Part shown: piece after piece, positions 28,601-40,764 of the stretch
Numbering within the stretch: position 1 is the stretch's first letter
Layout of the letters: each line of letters starts with the position of its first letter
DNA from: Cymbidium sinense
Taxonomy: Eukaryota; Streptophyta; Magnoliopsida; Asparagales; Orchidaceae
NCBI GenBank assembly: GCA_021442155.1
Contig: CM038220.1
Coordinates: 76,061,817-76,125,816, forward strand
DNA length: 64,000 bases
Direction: 5' to 3'
Notes under the pieces: generated by a model
The model's input: the letters and a program-made list of their open reading frames with translations, nothing else
Told to the model about the DNA's origin: nothing
Database searches by the model: none
Position numbers and translations under genes: made by a program

Positions 28601-29319
28601 AATTATGCAAACATTTTGAGAGGAAGACAATTATTGTGAAAGCTTGAGTATATTTTAAAATTTAATATACTAAAGATATACTTATGTATGTATTTTAACA
28701 AGTCAACATATTCATATAGTGAAAGTTGAGTCCTATTTTGACTAGTCGAATCCTTCTCCCCATAGGGATTGGAGTCGATAAGGTTGATTCTTTTCGAAAG
28801 AAATTAAGTGATTAATCTCACTAAGGATATATTTAAAAATTAATATAAAATGATACCTTTAAGTTGATCACATTAAGCCTACTCTTGCTACTCTTATAAA
28901 GCCTTTAATAGTTTTAATATGACTATTTCATGTTTAGAAACTAAAAATTTAATTTTAAAAAATCTTAAAATACAATTACAAGCTTCAATCCATAGATCCA
29001 ATCCACCTCCTATACGAGTAGAGTATACAAGATTTAATGTGATATAATGAGATCTCAAAGTTGTAGACCCGATCCTTTGTTAATAAAAGAATAGAGTTGA
29101 CAAGATCTACCCCAATGATGGATGTGTTGATTGAAAATATCAACTTGGTTTACTATTATCAAAATATCCTAAAATCTTCAATGTTAAGTCATTGTAAAGT
29201 CAAATTTTCATCGACTATTAAATATATAAGAAAATTTTAAATAATAATAATAATAATAAAGAAAATTAATTAGATGAAAATTCATCATATATATTATGCT
29301 AGAAAACCAAAAGCAGAGA
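28601..29319. other. AT-rich spacer
   Basis: No gene seen. Includes a word (AGAGTTGACAAGATCTA near 29092) also found after the Tat-LTR units at 39.83 and 55.98 kb, so some LTR debris is present. Confidence 0.35.
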
Positions 29320-30077
29320 GTGAAAGTTTACGCTTAGCCTTGTGAAATCCAAAGATACATGGTATTTAAAGAGTGAACAAGAAAACTCTAGAAATTTTAA
29401 CGGAAAACCTCAAAAGAGGGAAAAACCGCTGCCTAAAAAAAAAGCACTATATATTTATTTTGGAGTACAAGTTTTCTCGATAACTGGATTACATAATTGT
29501 ATATGAGAAGGGCTCACAATGGGAATCCCAAAATCAGACAACAACAGCTATATACTCACATTCGGTGAGCAAGGTGAACAGTAACAAAAGACGATGAAGG
29601 TCGCCATGATGGTGACCACGAGATTGACGACGACAAGGATCGGCGGCAATGACGACGGCGGTGGTCGACAATCGTCAGTGGTACCGATTGTGCTTGGAGG
29701 ATTTTCAAGCTTTAGAGCTCCTCCTCTCTTTACTTGGCCTCCCCTCATATGAAATGAGGCTAGATGGAGAGTGGTGTCTCAGAATATATGCAAAATCCAA
29801 CCACTCCTCTCCATCGGATGGCTCCATGATTCCTTGATCATATGATGTATTTTATGTATTTGAATGCTCAAATGAAGTCGAATTATGAGATCTTGGGCTC
29901 GTTAGATCCACGAGATCCGATAATTATAAACACTCTATATTTGAGAGTTATTTAGGATTTAACGACATCCCAAAGTTTCCAAGGATATTTTAAATGCTTG
30001 ATCTCACCGCCAACTTTGGATCCTTGCTTTTAGATCAAGATTCGTGTTTCACTAGTAGTATTTTAAGTGTCATATCA
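29320..30077 (+). repeat. LTR-type repeat B, copy 1
   Basis: This shares an ordered series with copies 2, 3 and 4 (33465-33862, 33863-34472, 43088-43555). Shared words are AAAGAGTGAACAAGAAAACTC, GGAGTACAAGTTTTC, TTGGAGGATTTTCAAGCTTTAGAGCTC, CATCGGATGGCTCCATGAT, and CTTGATCATATGATGTATTTT. Further ones are ATTTGAATGCTCAAATGAAG, GAGAGTTATTTAGGATTTAAC, and the end AGTGTCATATCA. The end CA at 30077 agrees with the end of the insertion at 43555, which supports an LTR 3' boundary here. Confidence 0.6.
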
Positions 30078-30289
30078 GTTGCCCCTTATTTTTGGATAAC
30101 ATTTCTCAATCATCCAAAAATATATATGTCAAATACTTGAAAATAGTAAATTCTTCAATTAAATTTGTGGGTCCATTAACCATACATTTTGAGAGAACAT
30201 GTCTTCATGGAAGCACAAGATTATGATCACTAAGCAGATGGGGCATGGATGTGTGTATGGTGTGTGAGATTTAGTTATGGACCCATCTG

Positions 30290-30718
30290 GCTTTTAAAGG
30301 CAGCCACGCCTGCCTGGGTCGAATAAAGACCGGCGGAAAGGGTCCGGCCTACGGCCACACACAGCCGAATCCTCGCTAAACGGGTCGGTGGGTCGTGGAA
30401 TGCAGAGGCGCAGGCGGATCGGCCTGCCGCGGGGTCTCGCGAGGGTCCGACAGAGAGGATCTCGGCGGGTCATGAACCGCCTGGCTGGCGCTCGCTGACG
30501 TCGTGAAAATGCGCTGTGTGTCATGAATAGCCGAACGAGGTGACGCTCGCCATGAGAAAACATCCGTTTCCACTCGTTTTGACCCGTTTTTGCCCGTTTT
30601 GAGCGATTTTGGATAATTTTTAGTGATTTTTGACCTTTTTACCCCTATAGGGGGTCTATAAAAATCCTCTAAGGGCCAAGGGAGAAGACACCTTCTCTTC
30701 TTCTTGAGAGAAGGTCAT
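30290..30718 (+). promoter_or_regulatory. GC-rich leader with TATA-like box
   Basis: Base composition switches abruptly from AT-rich to GC-rich at about 30300. A CTATAAAAATCC at 30657-30668 is followed by a pyrimidine/purine hairpin (CCTTCTCTTCTTCTTGAGAGAAGG, 30691-30714) just before the first tandem array. This looks like a retrotransposon promoter and leader start, but no transcript evidence is available from sequence. Confidence 0.35.
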
Positions 30719-31330
30719 TTTGAGGTGGTCAAGGCCCGTGGTACATACATCGTGTCTACAGTTTTCCATCGAAAGAGGCATCAACTATACTCATCGGACC
30801 GACCGGGTTTGAGAGGCGATCAAGGCCCGCGGTACATACGTCATGTCTACAATTTTTCCTCGAAAGCGGCATCAACTGTACTAGTCGGACCGTCGGGTTG
30901 GAGGCATGCCCGGGTATACGTTCTACGCTTTTCCTCAGAAACTGTACTCTGACCGACCGGGTTTGAGGCGAGCGCCCGGCATACGCCGTGTCTATAATTT
31001 TCCCTCAAAAGAGGCGTCAAATGTACTCGTTGGACCCGGAGGGATCGCGCCCGCAGACATACGTCGGTCACGCTTTTCCTCGAAAGAGGCATCAATGTAC
31101 TACCGGCCCGGTTCGAGACGACCGCGCACGCGTACATACGTTTACGCTTTTCCCGAAAAGAGGCGCAAATTGTACTCATCGACCGGTTTGAGGGCGACGC
31201 CCGCGGTACATATCGCCGCTTTCCCTCGAAAGAGGCGCTAATCAGATCGAACTGCCCCGTTCAAGGCAATGGCGCTGATACATACGCCGTCTAGTTTTTC
31301 TCGAAAGAGGCATCAATACTCAATCACGGT
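30719..31330 (+). repeat. Tandem array 1, eight units of 71-91 bp
   Basis: The anchor word GAAAGAGGC (or a close variant) recurs at 30771, 30862, 30936 (decayed), 31007, 31082, 31155, 31228 and 31303. Spacings are 91, 74, 71, 75, 73, 73 and 75. Each unit also has TACATACG and a CGGACCGACCGGGTTTGAGGCGA-type word. GC-rich. The first unit is longest; later units lack pieces of it. Confidence 0.85.
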
Positions 31331-31370
31331 TCGGAGGCGATCATCCGCAATAACCGAGACGGCCGACGGC

Positions 31371-32130
31371 GATGCCCGACGATGGTGGTGACCGGCGAGG
31401 CGATGGCGGCGCGAATGATCGATTGTAGTCGGCGGTGATCAGCGATGGTTGGCGGCCGGTGGTCGGCAGCAGAACGGCGACGAGTCACGGGATGACCGAC
31501 GCCGATGGTGGTGACCGCGAATGGTGATTATCGGCGACGATGGCGCGGTGACCACGGCGGTAGTTGGTGACGCTGACCAACCGGTTGGTCGACGTGGTCG
31601 ACACGGTGAATCGCTACGAATGACGGCAATGGCGCCATCGGCGCAGGGATGACCGATGACGATGGTGGTGACCGCGAGATTGCCGGCGATTGCATGGTGA
31701 CCGGACGGCGGTAGTGGGCGGTCAACGGTGATGGGTGACCGCGAAGGTGGTTGGAGGCTCGACGGGGTGGTCGGCAAATAAACGGCGACGATACGATGCG
31801 CAACCGAGCCTGTAGTCGGCGAGATGACCGACGATGATGGTGGTGACCGGCGATGGTCGCATGGCGGTGACCGCAATGGTGGTAGTCGGAGCGTGACCGC
31901 CACGGTTGGTGGCGGTCGACGAGGGTGGTGGCGCAAAGAATCGCTATAGCCGACGGATGGCGACCACGTTCGCAGAATGACCGACCAACGCGTGATGGCG
32001 GTGAATGCCGCAATGGTCGACCGGTGATTGGCGCATGGTTACGGCCAAGGGGTGGTCGGCAAGAACCGAGGATAGAGTCGACGGTGGCGCAGCATCGGTA
32101 ATACGGGATGGCCACCTGAGTTCGACGAAT
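31371..32130 (+). repeat. Tandem array 2, about five units of ~155 bp
   Basis: The anchor GATGACCGACGATGG (with variants) starts at 31371, 31491, 31648, 31823, 31975 and about 32128. Spacings are 120, 157, 175, 152 and 153. Units are dominated by GGTGACCG, GGCGATGG and TGGTCGGC words. Long arginine/proline-rich minus-strand frames here are by-products of the repeat. Confidence 0.75.
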
Positions 32131-32138
32131 GACGAGAA

Positions 32139-33241
32139 TTTTGACCTATTCGAGGTTGTTTGTCATAGTGTGACTCGATGACGTTAACCCGTATGGAAGA
32201 GGTTGAATTGAATCCACTAAGAATCTTTGACTCATCCGAGGTTGTTTGTCAAAGTGTTACGATAACATGTGGGAAGAGGTCAGGAAGTCCACCGCGACCT
32301 TTGACTATCCCAGGTTGTCGAGTGTTGCTCGATGACAATATGGAAGTGGTTGAATTGAATCCGCGAAGATTTTGACCCATCCAGGTTGTTTGTCGAGTGT
32401 TACCATGACATTAACTGTGGAAGAGGTTGAATTAATCCGGATCTTTGACCCATCCAAGGTTGTTTGTGAGTGTTATCCAGACGCTAACTGTGGAAGAGGT
32501 TGAATTGAATCCGATGATTTTTTGACCCATCCGGATTATTTGTCAAAGTGTTTCATGACGCTAACTGTATGGAAGAGGTTGAATTGACCGCTGAAAATTT
32601 TGACCCATCCGGTTGTTTGTCAGTTACCCATGACGCTAACTGTGGAAGAGGCCAATCGAGGATTTTGACCCATCCGGTTATTTGTCGAGTGTTACATGAT
32701 GTTAACTGTATGGAAGAGGTCGAATTACGAGATTTTGACCCATCCAGGTTGTTTGTCGAGTGTTACCCGACGACGTTAACTGTATGGAAGAATTGAATCC
32801 GAGATTTTGGCCTATCAGGTTGTCGGTGTTACACGACGCAACTGTATGGATGAAGTTGAATTGAATCCGAGATTTTGACTATCCAGGTTGTTTGTTAGGG
32901 TGTTACCCGGCGACGCGTTAACTTGTATGGAAGAGATCAATTGACCGCTAAGGATTTTGACCTATTCGAGGTTGTTTGTCGGGTGTTACCCAATGACGCA
33001 ACCTGCATGGAAGAAGTTAAATTCGCAAGAATTTTGACCTATTCAGATTGTTTGTGAGTGTTACCACGACGTTAACTCGCATGGAGAAAGTTTTTGTTTC
33101 TGGGTTGTTTGTCCTTTGCTCCGACGTTAACCTATATGAAAGAGATCAATTAAATCCACCGAATTTTGACCCATCCAAGGTTATTTATCAAAGTATTACT
33201 GGACGCGTTAACTTGTATGAAGAGGTCGAATCAAAACATCC
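32139..33241 (+). repeat. Tandem array 3, about fifteen units of 65-86 bp
   Basis: The anchor TTGACCCATCC (variants) occurs at 32141, 32227, 32301, 32372, 32445, 32522, 32600, 32665, 32735, 32807, 32875, 32957, 33034, about 33095 and 33165. Each unit has TTTTGACCCATCC, GGTTGTTTGTCGAGTG, TTACCCGATGACGTTAAC, TGTATGGAAGAGGTTGAATT. A full unit would be about 84-86 bp; most copies have lost short pieces. Frames through the repeat are not conserved, so it is not a coding repeat. Confidence 0.85.
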
Positions 33242-33464
33242 GCTTGTGGTTGTGGACAAAGTCCTTAACTTTGGTCTTTTCATTATTGACTTTAGATAAG
33301 AGGATAAAATCACTAAGGATAATCTTCATTATTCGGCATAAAAGCTTGAAATGCTCCACCGATAAGATATTTCGATCTTGTTGGAAACTTGGTCCATACA
33401 AGATGAAAAAATGGAAATCAATTTTCCCGACGCACCAAATGGCGTGCTACAAAACTAGCTGTAA

Positions 33465-33862
33465 AGTGAAAGTTTACTTTAGCTTTGTGAAATCCAAGCC
33501 ACTGTGTATTTAAAGAGTGAACAAGAAAACTCAATCATTTTAACGTGAAAACCTCAAAATAGGGAAAACTACGGCCCATGAAAAGCTTCCACTATATATT
33601 TGTTTGGAGTACAAGTTTTCCGATAAATTACATTACATAATTGTATGAGAAGGACAAGGAATAAACAACAACACATACACAAATAGTTGCTAGTAAAGTG
33701 AATGATGGTGAACAATAAAACCATAGGTAATGATTAAATGAAACAATGAATGATCAGCTGAACGACTACGGCGTCGATGGTTGAACCAGAGTGTGATTAT
33801 GCTTGGAGGATTTTCAAGCTTTGAGCTCTCTTCTCTCTTTTCCTCTTATATGAAGAATGAGG
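33465..33862 (+). repeat. LTR-type repeat B, copy 2 (partial)
   Basis: Begins GTGAAAGTTTACTTTAGC like 29325 and runs through AAAACCTCAAAATAGGGAAAA, GGAGTACAAGTTTTCCGATAA and GCTTGGAGGATTTTCAAGCTTT. It is then joined directly to copy 3. It lies just after the three arrays, so copies 1 and 2/3 bracket them. Confidence 0.55.
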
Positions 33863-34587
<725 letters not shown>

Positions 34588-34639
34588 AAAAGATAAATAA
34601 ATAAATTCACTTATCACCCTTACGCAATTATTTATCAAG

Positions 34640-35455
34640 GGTGAAAAATTTAATGTTGACCTAAGTTCGCAAAGGAGCTAATGTTATATTATGTATACTG
34701 CTATATTCGTACTGAAAACTTTCTACACCAGTAAGGATGTAGCCCATATCCTATGTCCATGTGCCAATAAGCTCCACATATAAAGTTTGCACGCCGAGCC
34801 CCAACCAAGTGGTTTGGCCAAGACTCTCCTAAATTATGATCACGCGATTGATGCCCCAATGGTTTTCTACCCTTTGAGTTGTGGATCATAGAGTATACCT
34901 AATAAGGCATAAAGCCTGTTATTAGGTAGGGTGGACTTAAGATTGTCCCCTTTGACAAATATCAATCATAGTCTACAAGGTCTCCTTGAACGATGCAACC
35001 CATGACTGCTGACAAGGATCCTTCGGTCAGGTTGGGTCGACCACCTCCTCTGACTAAGTGGACCATGGATCATGACAACCCAGGATGATGGAACCATGAG
35101 ATCTTGATCAGGCCATCATTCCCCCAACCATATGCTTCAAGTATTAAAAATGATGAATTTCATTAAATTTCAAATCCAAATTTTTGCTACTATATGCTAA
35201 GCAATTAGCAACCTATGACTAGCCTTAATTGAAAGTTCTCTCTCACTGATTGTGGAGAGATAATTAACTATTAGTACTTGTGCCTATAGAAACCTGGAAA
35301 ATATAAAATCCTCACTAAATGAAGGCAAAATTTTTGGGTAGTGCCTTATTTATCCACTACAAATAATCATCTGCCTTCCGAAAATTTCGTTCGGCATAAA
35401 ATCTAAACTCTCGTTTCATCGAGTGGCCGAGTGCGAATTTTCGGAGCCCACAACA
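34640..35455 (+). mobile_element. LTR copy B of the Tat-lineage family
   Basis: Shares with the 56-kb LTR: GTTGTGGATCATAGAGTATACCT, GGTAGGGTGGACTTAAGATTGTCCC, CCATCATTCCCCCAACCAT, and GAAAGTTCTCTCTCACTGATTG. Also shared are ATAATTAACTATTAGTACTTGTGCC and the end GGAGCCCACA at 35446-35455. What follows (ACATTTATTCTC..) differs from the primer site after the 56-kb LTR, so this copy is a solo or 3' LTR. Confidence 0.6.
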
Positions 35456-36160
35456 TTTATTCTCATGGCTTGTTGATGCCTCCCTCGTCGCCATGCTGAA
35501 ATCTTTTCACAGGAAATGATAGAAGAGACATCTTGTTATGGCAACTCGATGTCTTAACGCCACCTCTAACTTTCTTAAACCTTATTAGTAGTCACTAGTC
35601 ACTAATTTACTGACATCATTACGTGCAAAGTCCAGACGTAGTGCTACATCTAAAACTTTATTGTGTATTAGTACTGTTGACATCCATATGTGTGTCATAA
35701 GTCAAAATCAAGCCTACAAATCAAATTCGATGGACTTTGGAGATGATTGCAAATCGAGCTCAAAATGCACTGACGCCATCGAAAATGATCGAACGACCAT
35801 CGACAAGCAGATTTTATCGCGCGAGCCGAAATTGATCAATATAAATATTAAAAAATTATAATGAGTAATCGATTGCCGAAGCTATTAATGTCAACGCCGC
35901 ATATCGAGTCGGTGTCTGAACAACGCCGGAACGACCGCTCAAGAAATTAATATGCGAAGCCGAAACGCCAAAATCTATCAAATGAGATCGTCACGCCAAT
36001 TCAATGAGTTGCACAAATATCGTAGTTGAAAGCAAGACGCATTTTTCGCGAAACGACCTCCGACAGGAAACGGTCGCCATTTGGCCATAACAGTAAATTA
36101 CCAAAATAGATATCCAATTTTACTAAAGTTATCGACTTAAAATTTTGTCAAGATTAGCAT
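35456..36160. other. Sequence after LTR copy B
   Basis: 35456-35680 is repeated at 41195-41405 (GGCTTGTTGATGCCTC, AGAAGAGACATCTTGTTATGGC, AGTCACTAGTCACTAATTT). The LTR plus its right flank was therefore duplicated as one block. From 35690 to 36160 the sequence holds many CG dinucleotides and no recognisable gene. Confidence 0.5.
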
Positions 36161-36894
36161 GCATTTCGAGATAAATTCACCTAATTATTTCTTAATCACA
36201 CCGGATCATCACCTCGGAATAGCTGCCGCCCACTCTGATACCTCCACCTCCAATTTGACCAATTATAGGCCGCCACATCACCCATTTTTTTATCACCTCA
36301 TTGCTTTATCCCTGCTGCAAGCCGAAAGGGTAAAGCACAGTGGGGCGAAATTTTTTTTATCTCTACCGCAAATGGACAAGAGGCTCTCCGCTCCCGTTCC
36401 TCCGTGCCTCGACCCGCAAGCTTCTCCTGGATGATATCCGATGGACGATGGCCACAAATGGTCGAAGCGGCAAAAGGCGCCGCCACCGTCAGATGTGCTG
36501 AATGCCGGCGACAGCATTCATCAATCAGCTCCGCCGCTTCCCCAATGGCATTGCGCCGGCTCTTTTTTTTTTTTTTCTCTCAGACGGGAAGTTGACACAG
36601 AGCGGCAAGCCTCCTTGTTCCGCCATCCTCGACTCCTATGCCCGTCGGGCCACCCACACTGATGCCTGTTGAAGTATATCGTTGGATTGGTTCTTTATTT
36701 AAGCCGCCGCACTATTCTTCCTTGGATTGGTGCCCAAAGGCTATGGTAGGCGGAGAGGAAAGGGTTTAAGAGGAGGATTTGTCTCAACTTCTGATCTGTA
36801 GAACTTGCAACCTCTTAGAACTTTATCGGAGGTTTTCTTTTCCTGCTGTTTCGAGGGGTGTGCTTGTTGAAAGTAGTATAACTTATCTGCAACG
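36161..36894 (+). promoter_or_regulatory. Upstream region and 5' leader of the F-box pseudogene
   Basis: Composition is balanced compared with the flanks. A TTTATTTAAGCCG at about 36698-36710 could be a TATA-like box about 190 bp before the F-box start codon. Several frames of 60-90 codons exist on both strands but none shows a family motif. Confidence 0.3.
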
Positions 36895-37540
36895 ATGATG
36901 GACATGTTACCTGATGCCATTATACAGCAAATCCTATCGTATATAAACAATGCTCGAGATGTTGCATCTTGCAGCTGTGTCTCTAAGAGATGGAAGGACT
37001 GCATCCCTTACTGCCCACCACTCGAGATGTTGGATATTGATACTATTAATTGATTAATTAATATATATATTTAAGTTAATTTTAATTGTGTACTATTAAT
37101 GATTTATTAATTAAAAAAATTTTTTTAAATCCTAACAGATTTAAATCTTCAAATAATTTATCAAACATCTTTCAGTATTTAACTAATCTGTTATCAAATA
37201 TTTTTCAGGATTTAACAGCTCAGAATTTATTAAATTCAAATATACTAAATTTATTAAATCCTATTTAAAATAAATCAAATTTGTTATCAAATACCCCCTT
37301 AGGACCTTGGAGATCATTGGAGCAGCACCTTGTGATGAAGCACTGAAGGACGCCATTAAGGCTTGTCCTAATTTTTCGGATTTGACGTTGCTTGCTTGTG
37401 ATGGAGTTATGATAGTATCCATAGAACTGGAGTGGCTAGAAAGATGTAGGCTGGATTTCTTAGGCCCAGGAAATTGTTCACTGTCTGTGAGCTCAAAGAG
37501 GCTTCAAGTTCCTTGAAATCCGAGGTTTTAGTTGGATCCG
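36895..37540 (+). pseudogene. F-box protein (At1g10780-like), internally deleted and truncated
   Basis: The start at 36895 opens MMDMLPDAIIQQILSYINNA, then RDVASCSCVSKRWKDCIPY, a clear F-box (residues 4-40), which binds SKP1 in SCF ubiquitin ligases. Homology resumes at 37303 with LEIIGAAPCDEALKDAIKAC, then PNFSDLTLLACDG and IELEWLERCRLDFLGPGNCS. This is the LRR-like region of the same family. Roughly 110 residues that should lie between are missing, and a 260-bp AT-rich piece stands there instead. Near 37495 the frame shifts, after which LEIRGFSWIRV is read in another frame. The match then ends at an A-run (37545). Family members continue about 150 residues further. Confidence 0.75.
37043..37300. 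mobile_element. AT-rich MITE-like insert inside the F-box pseudogene
   Basis: Ends in TTTGTTATCAAATACCCCCTTA, a MITE-like terminus, and repeats ATCTGTTATCAAATATTTTTC / TTTATCAAACATCTTTC internally. It separates the two F-box gene blocks. The left end and target duplication are unclear. A plain intron is possible but would not explain the missing ~110 residues. Confidence 0.4.
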
Positions 37541-37545
37541 TGTTT

Positions 37546-38816
37546 AAAAAAAAAAAAATCATAAATTGAGGAGCTTATGCATATCTAAGAATACAGGTAT
37601 TTGAAGACCTCATTAAGCTCAATGAGAGATTTGAAGATCACGGTAGATCATAAAGACACGACGCATGCCGAGAAAATGGGCCGAACTCACGCACCTCATA
37701 TAGAGATGGAGGCCAAATTTAAACCGACGAAACTTAATTAATTTAACACAAAATAAATCATAAACTCAAAATTAAAATCAATTGAAACCGTAAGATACTC
37801 GTTACGCGCGAGAAGGCAAGACAAGTGACGATAGAAGACATAATGCTACTCAAGAGTGACAGGTCGAATAAACTCGATGCAACCCCTTTACTGACGACGC
37901 CGAGACCAAAATTTAACCAGATTTTTGGACTTAAATTGAATATCAAATCAAAATTAAAGTTGAATATAAAACTTCTAAAACATCAAAATTAAAAAAAATC
38001 AAGCTACAACAAGCAAATTCAAATGATATTTGTAATACAATTCAATAGCTCAGTATGAGTACAAATGAAGCTTATCGTGGATTTAAGAACTTGGTCTTGG
38101 ACGAAAAGACATATAAAACAAGTCTTACAAGAGATTCTACACATCTCAAATGATAAATTCAATGAATATTTAAGTTGCATCGTATCCAAATAATTATAAG
38201 AACTATATTCAAATGTGAGCAAGACTCAAAACTTATACAAAATATGTAAATGATACTATGCTTGAAATTCATCTTCCACATGAAAATAAAGCTCAAGTTA
38301 GATTCGAAAGGTGATTTACAAGAGGGCTTGATGGGTCGCTTGCAAGCAAAAACATGACTTGATAGCTTTGCATATAATGCAAATAAAGCTATCAAATGAA
38401 TTATTGAATTTTATTATAGCTCTCTTTTGAATTATTAAGGAGAGCTGAAGGAATAAAAAATGTGGATAAATAGAAGCTTATACTACATTCACCTATATGC
38501 ATTACATGTGATCTTTAGGTAAACATTTAGATGATACTTACGTTTTATCTTGAAAGAATTAAAAAATTGGATACGCATGAGCAAGCATAAAGTAGATGCA
38601 ACAGTTTGTCCATGAATGAGAATCAATACTAGACATGATGAACTTGTAGAAAATCGGAAGCTCAGCAATAAGAACAAATAAAGCTTCATAAAAACTCATA
38701 AATTCAATGAATTCAAAACTAAATGTGAAGAAAATAAATATTAGTTTGATTGATTGAACAAGTGCCAAAATGACTACGCCAATAATTCGCAATACTTGCA
38801 GCAATAAGACATTTTT
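37546..38816. other. AT-rich sequence before the 190-bp array
   Basis: No gene seen. Minus-strand frames of 62-81 codons are hydrophobic and low-complexity with no motif. Style resembles 27.0-28.4 kb, which also precedes the same unit. Confidence 0.4.
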
Positions 38817-39580
38817 TTAGATACACGTACGTGCGGATATAAAGATTTAAAGTGCAACTTTTAATGTTTGAAAAGGCTACGCAGACTAAATTAGAATCAA
38901 TTAAATATTAATCTGAAAAATCCAATAAGATATTAGATCAATATATAACGCATTCTATGCCACCGAATTCATAACACTTTATACAAGCGAACAGAAGGCG
39001 TTAATTAAGGCATTCTTAGATACACCTGCATGTGCTCGGACATAAATATTTAAAGTATAAATTTTAATGTCAAAAGGCAGGACTAAATTGGAATCAATTA
39101 AATATTATCAAAAAAATCTAATGGATATTAGATCAATCAGAACATCTTCTATGCCACCGACCAAGAACATATCACAAGTTTAACGTAAGTATTAATTGGG
39201 CATTCTTAAATACACATGTATGTGCCGGATATAAAGATTTAAAGTGAAAATTTAATGTCAAAAGATCAAGCACTAAATCAATTAAATATTAATCTAAAAA
39301 ATCTAATAAGATATTAGATCGACCAAACATCTTATAATGCCACCGAGAACATATCAGCGAAGAGACGTTAATTAAGGCATTCTTAGATACACTTGTATGT
39401 GCTCGGACATAAAGATTTAAAGTACAAATTTAAATGTCTGAGAAGGCTGCGCAGGCTAAATTGGAATCAATTAAATATTAATCTGAAAAATCTAATAAGA
39501 TATTAGATCAATCTATAACGTCTTCTTCGCCACCGGATTCACAACACATCGTACAAGCGAATAGAATGCATTAATTAAAT
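38817..39580 (+). repeat. Tandem array of the Tat-LTR unit, four units of ~177-199 bp
   Basis: The word ATACAC followed by (T)GCATGTGCTCGGACATAAA and AGATTTAAAGT starts at 38821, 39020, 39210 and 39387. A fifth, diverged start is at 39662. Units also share CAATTAAATATTAATCTGAAAAATCTAATAAGATATTAGATC and TGCCACCGxATTC. Spacings 199, 190 and 177. Elsewhere (11.9, 28.4, 55.7 kb) the unit is single, so expansion is specific to this copy. Confidence 0.8.
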
Positions 39581-40764
39581 ATTCAATTAAACTCTTGCAC
39601 ACATTATAAAGCATGCTTAAAACTCAAATTTAATACCTTAAAAGTGTGTAAGCATTCTTAAATACACTCGGGCCCCGAACTATGCTAAATGCTTAAATTT
39701 AAATTTCAAGACAAGATATTCCTGCTATGTCTGAGGGTTAACAAAATCTAAAATCTATTATAAGAATTTCAACTTAGTAAAATATCTCAGAAGATTCCAT
39801 GTGATAGTAGATGATCCTGTTAGAGCTAAACAGAGTTGACAAGATTTAAAATTCTCAAATATATTTGATTCAATCAATTAACCATGGATATGTTAAATTA
39901 AAATTTTAACCGATATTTCAATCAAAATATGGTCATAATTTCAAAACAAATTGGCTTATATTGAATATTAATCAAAATGCAAAATTTAAAATATTATTGA
40001 GCTATAAATATTTAAGTGAAATTCAATATTAAAAACTTAAAGCTAAAAATTCAACTCGCTTTTCATAATTGTTTGTCGGAGGTGACAAATTAAGAAAACT
40101 CTAACTCACAAAAGAGCCAAAGTCAAATCAAGTATACAACTATTTACTTTCAAATAATCTGTTAAGAAGGACGGCACGTGTCCTCCTGAATGCGTGGCTC
40201 GGTCAAGAGTTCACATGATACAATTACAACCAGAGTCCTCGATGGGTTGCAACCATTATATTACCACGATCAGTCAGATGTTCCCACCCGCTTTGAGGAT
40301 AGGGTATACTTGATTGGGAAAAGCTATATTAGGTAGACTTAAGCATATCTCACAAACATTACCCCAGGTCTACAAGAATTCTTGGGAGATGTAACTCATG
40401 TATTGATAAGGATTCTTCTAGTTGGATTGATTCCGACTAAAAAGGGACCACTACGACAACGGGATGGCTAAATCATGGGATCTAGATCGGGCGCGCCATC
40501 GTTCCCCCAACCATTCGCTTTAAGTTAAATATAATGAATTTCACAAATCTTAATTCCAAAATTTCACATGTCGCTATTATACGCCACGCATCTAATTTAA
40601 CGACAAATTCTTAATTGAAAGTTCTCGATTGAGAGTAATTAACTGGTGCTTGCTATAAGAACGGAACAGATAAAGTCCTCACAAGATGAGGAATAAATCT
40701 CTGGGTAATATCTTATCTACTATTTCATCTGTCTTCTGAAAATTACATCAACACTTCAAATCAC
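39581..40764 (+). mobile_element. LTR copy C of the Tat-lineage family
   Basis: Continues from the unit array through CAGAGTTGACAAGATTTAAA, GACAAATTAAGAAAACTCTAACTCAC, ATCATGGGATCTAGATCGGG, GTTCCCCCAACCATTCG and CTTCTGAAAATTACATCAACAC. Relative to the 56-kb copy many short pieces are missing. It is joined end to end with copy D. Confidence 0.6.

Noticed and set aside
30294..31241. Several frames of 65-111 codons on both strands
   Set aside because: All fall in array 1 or its leader. Frames are not kept from unit to unit.
31439..32115. Two long minus-strand frames of 165 and 195 codons, Arg/Pro/His-rich
   Set aside because: They are produced by the GC-rich ~155-bp tandem array, have no family motif, and lie in overlapping frames.
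32178..33299. Possible protein repeat (FDPS..LF / CMEEVEL words)
   Set aside because: Unit lengths vary from 65 to 86 bp without keeping frame, and every frame has stops.
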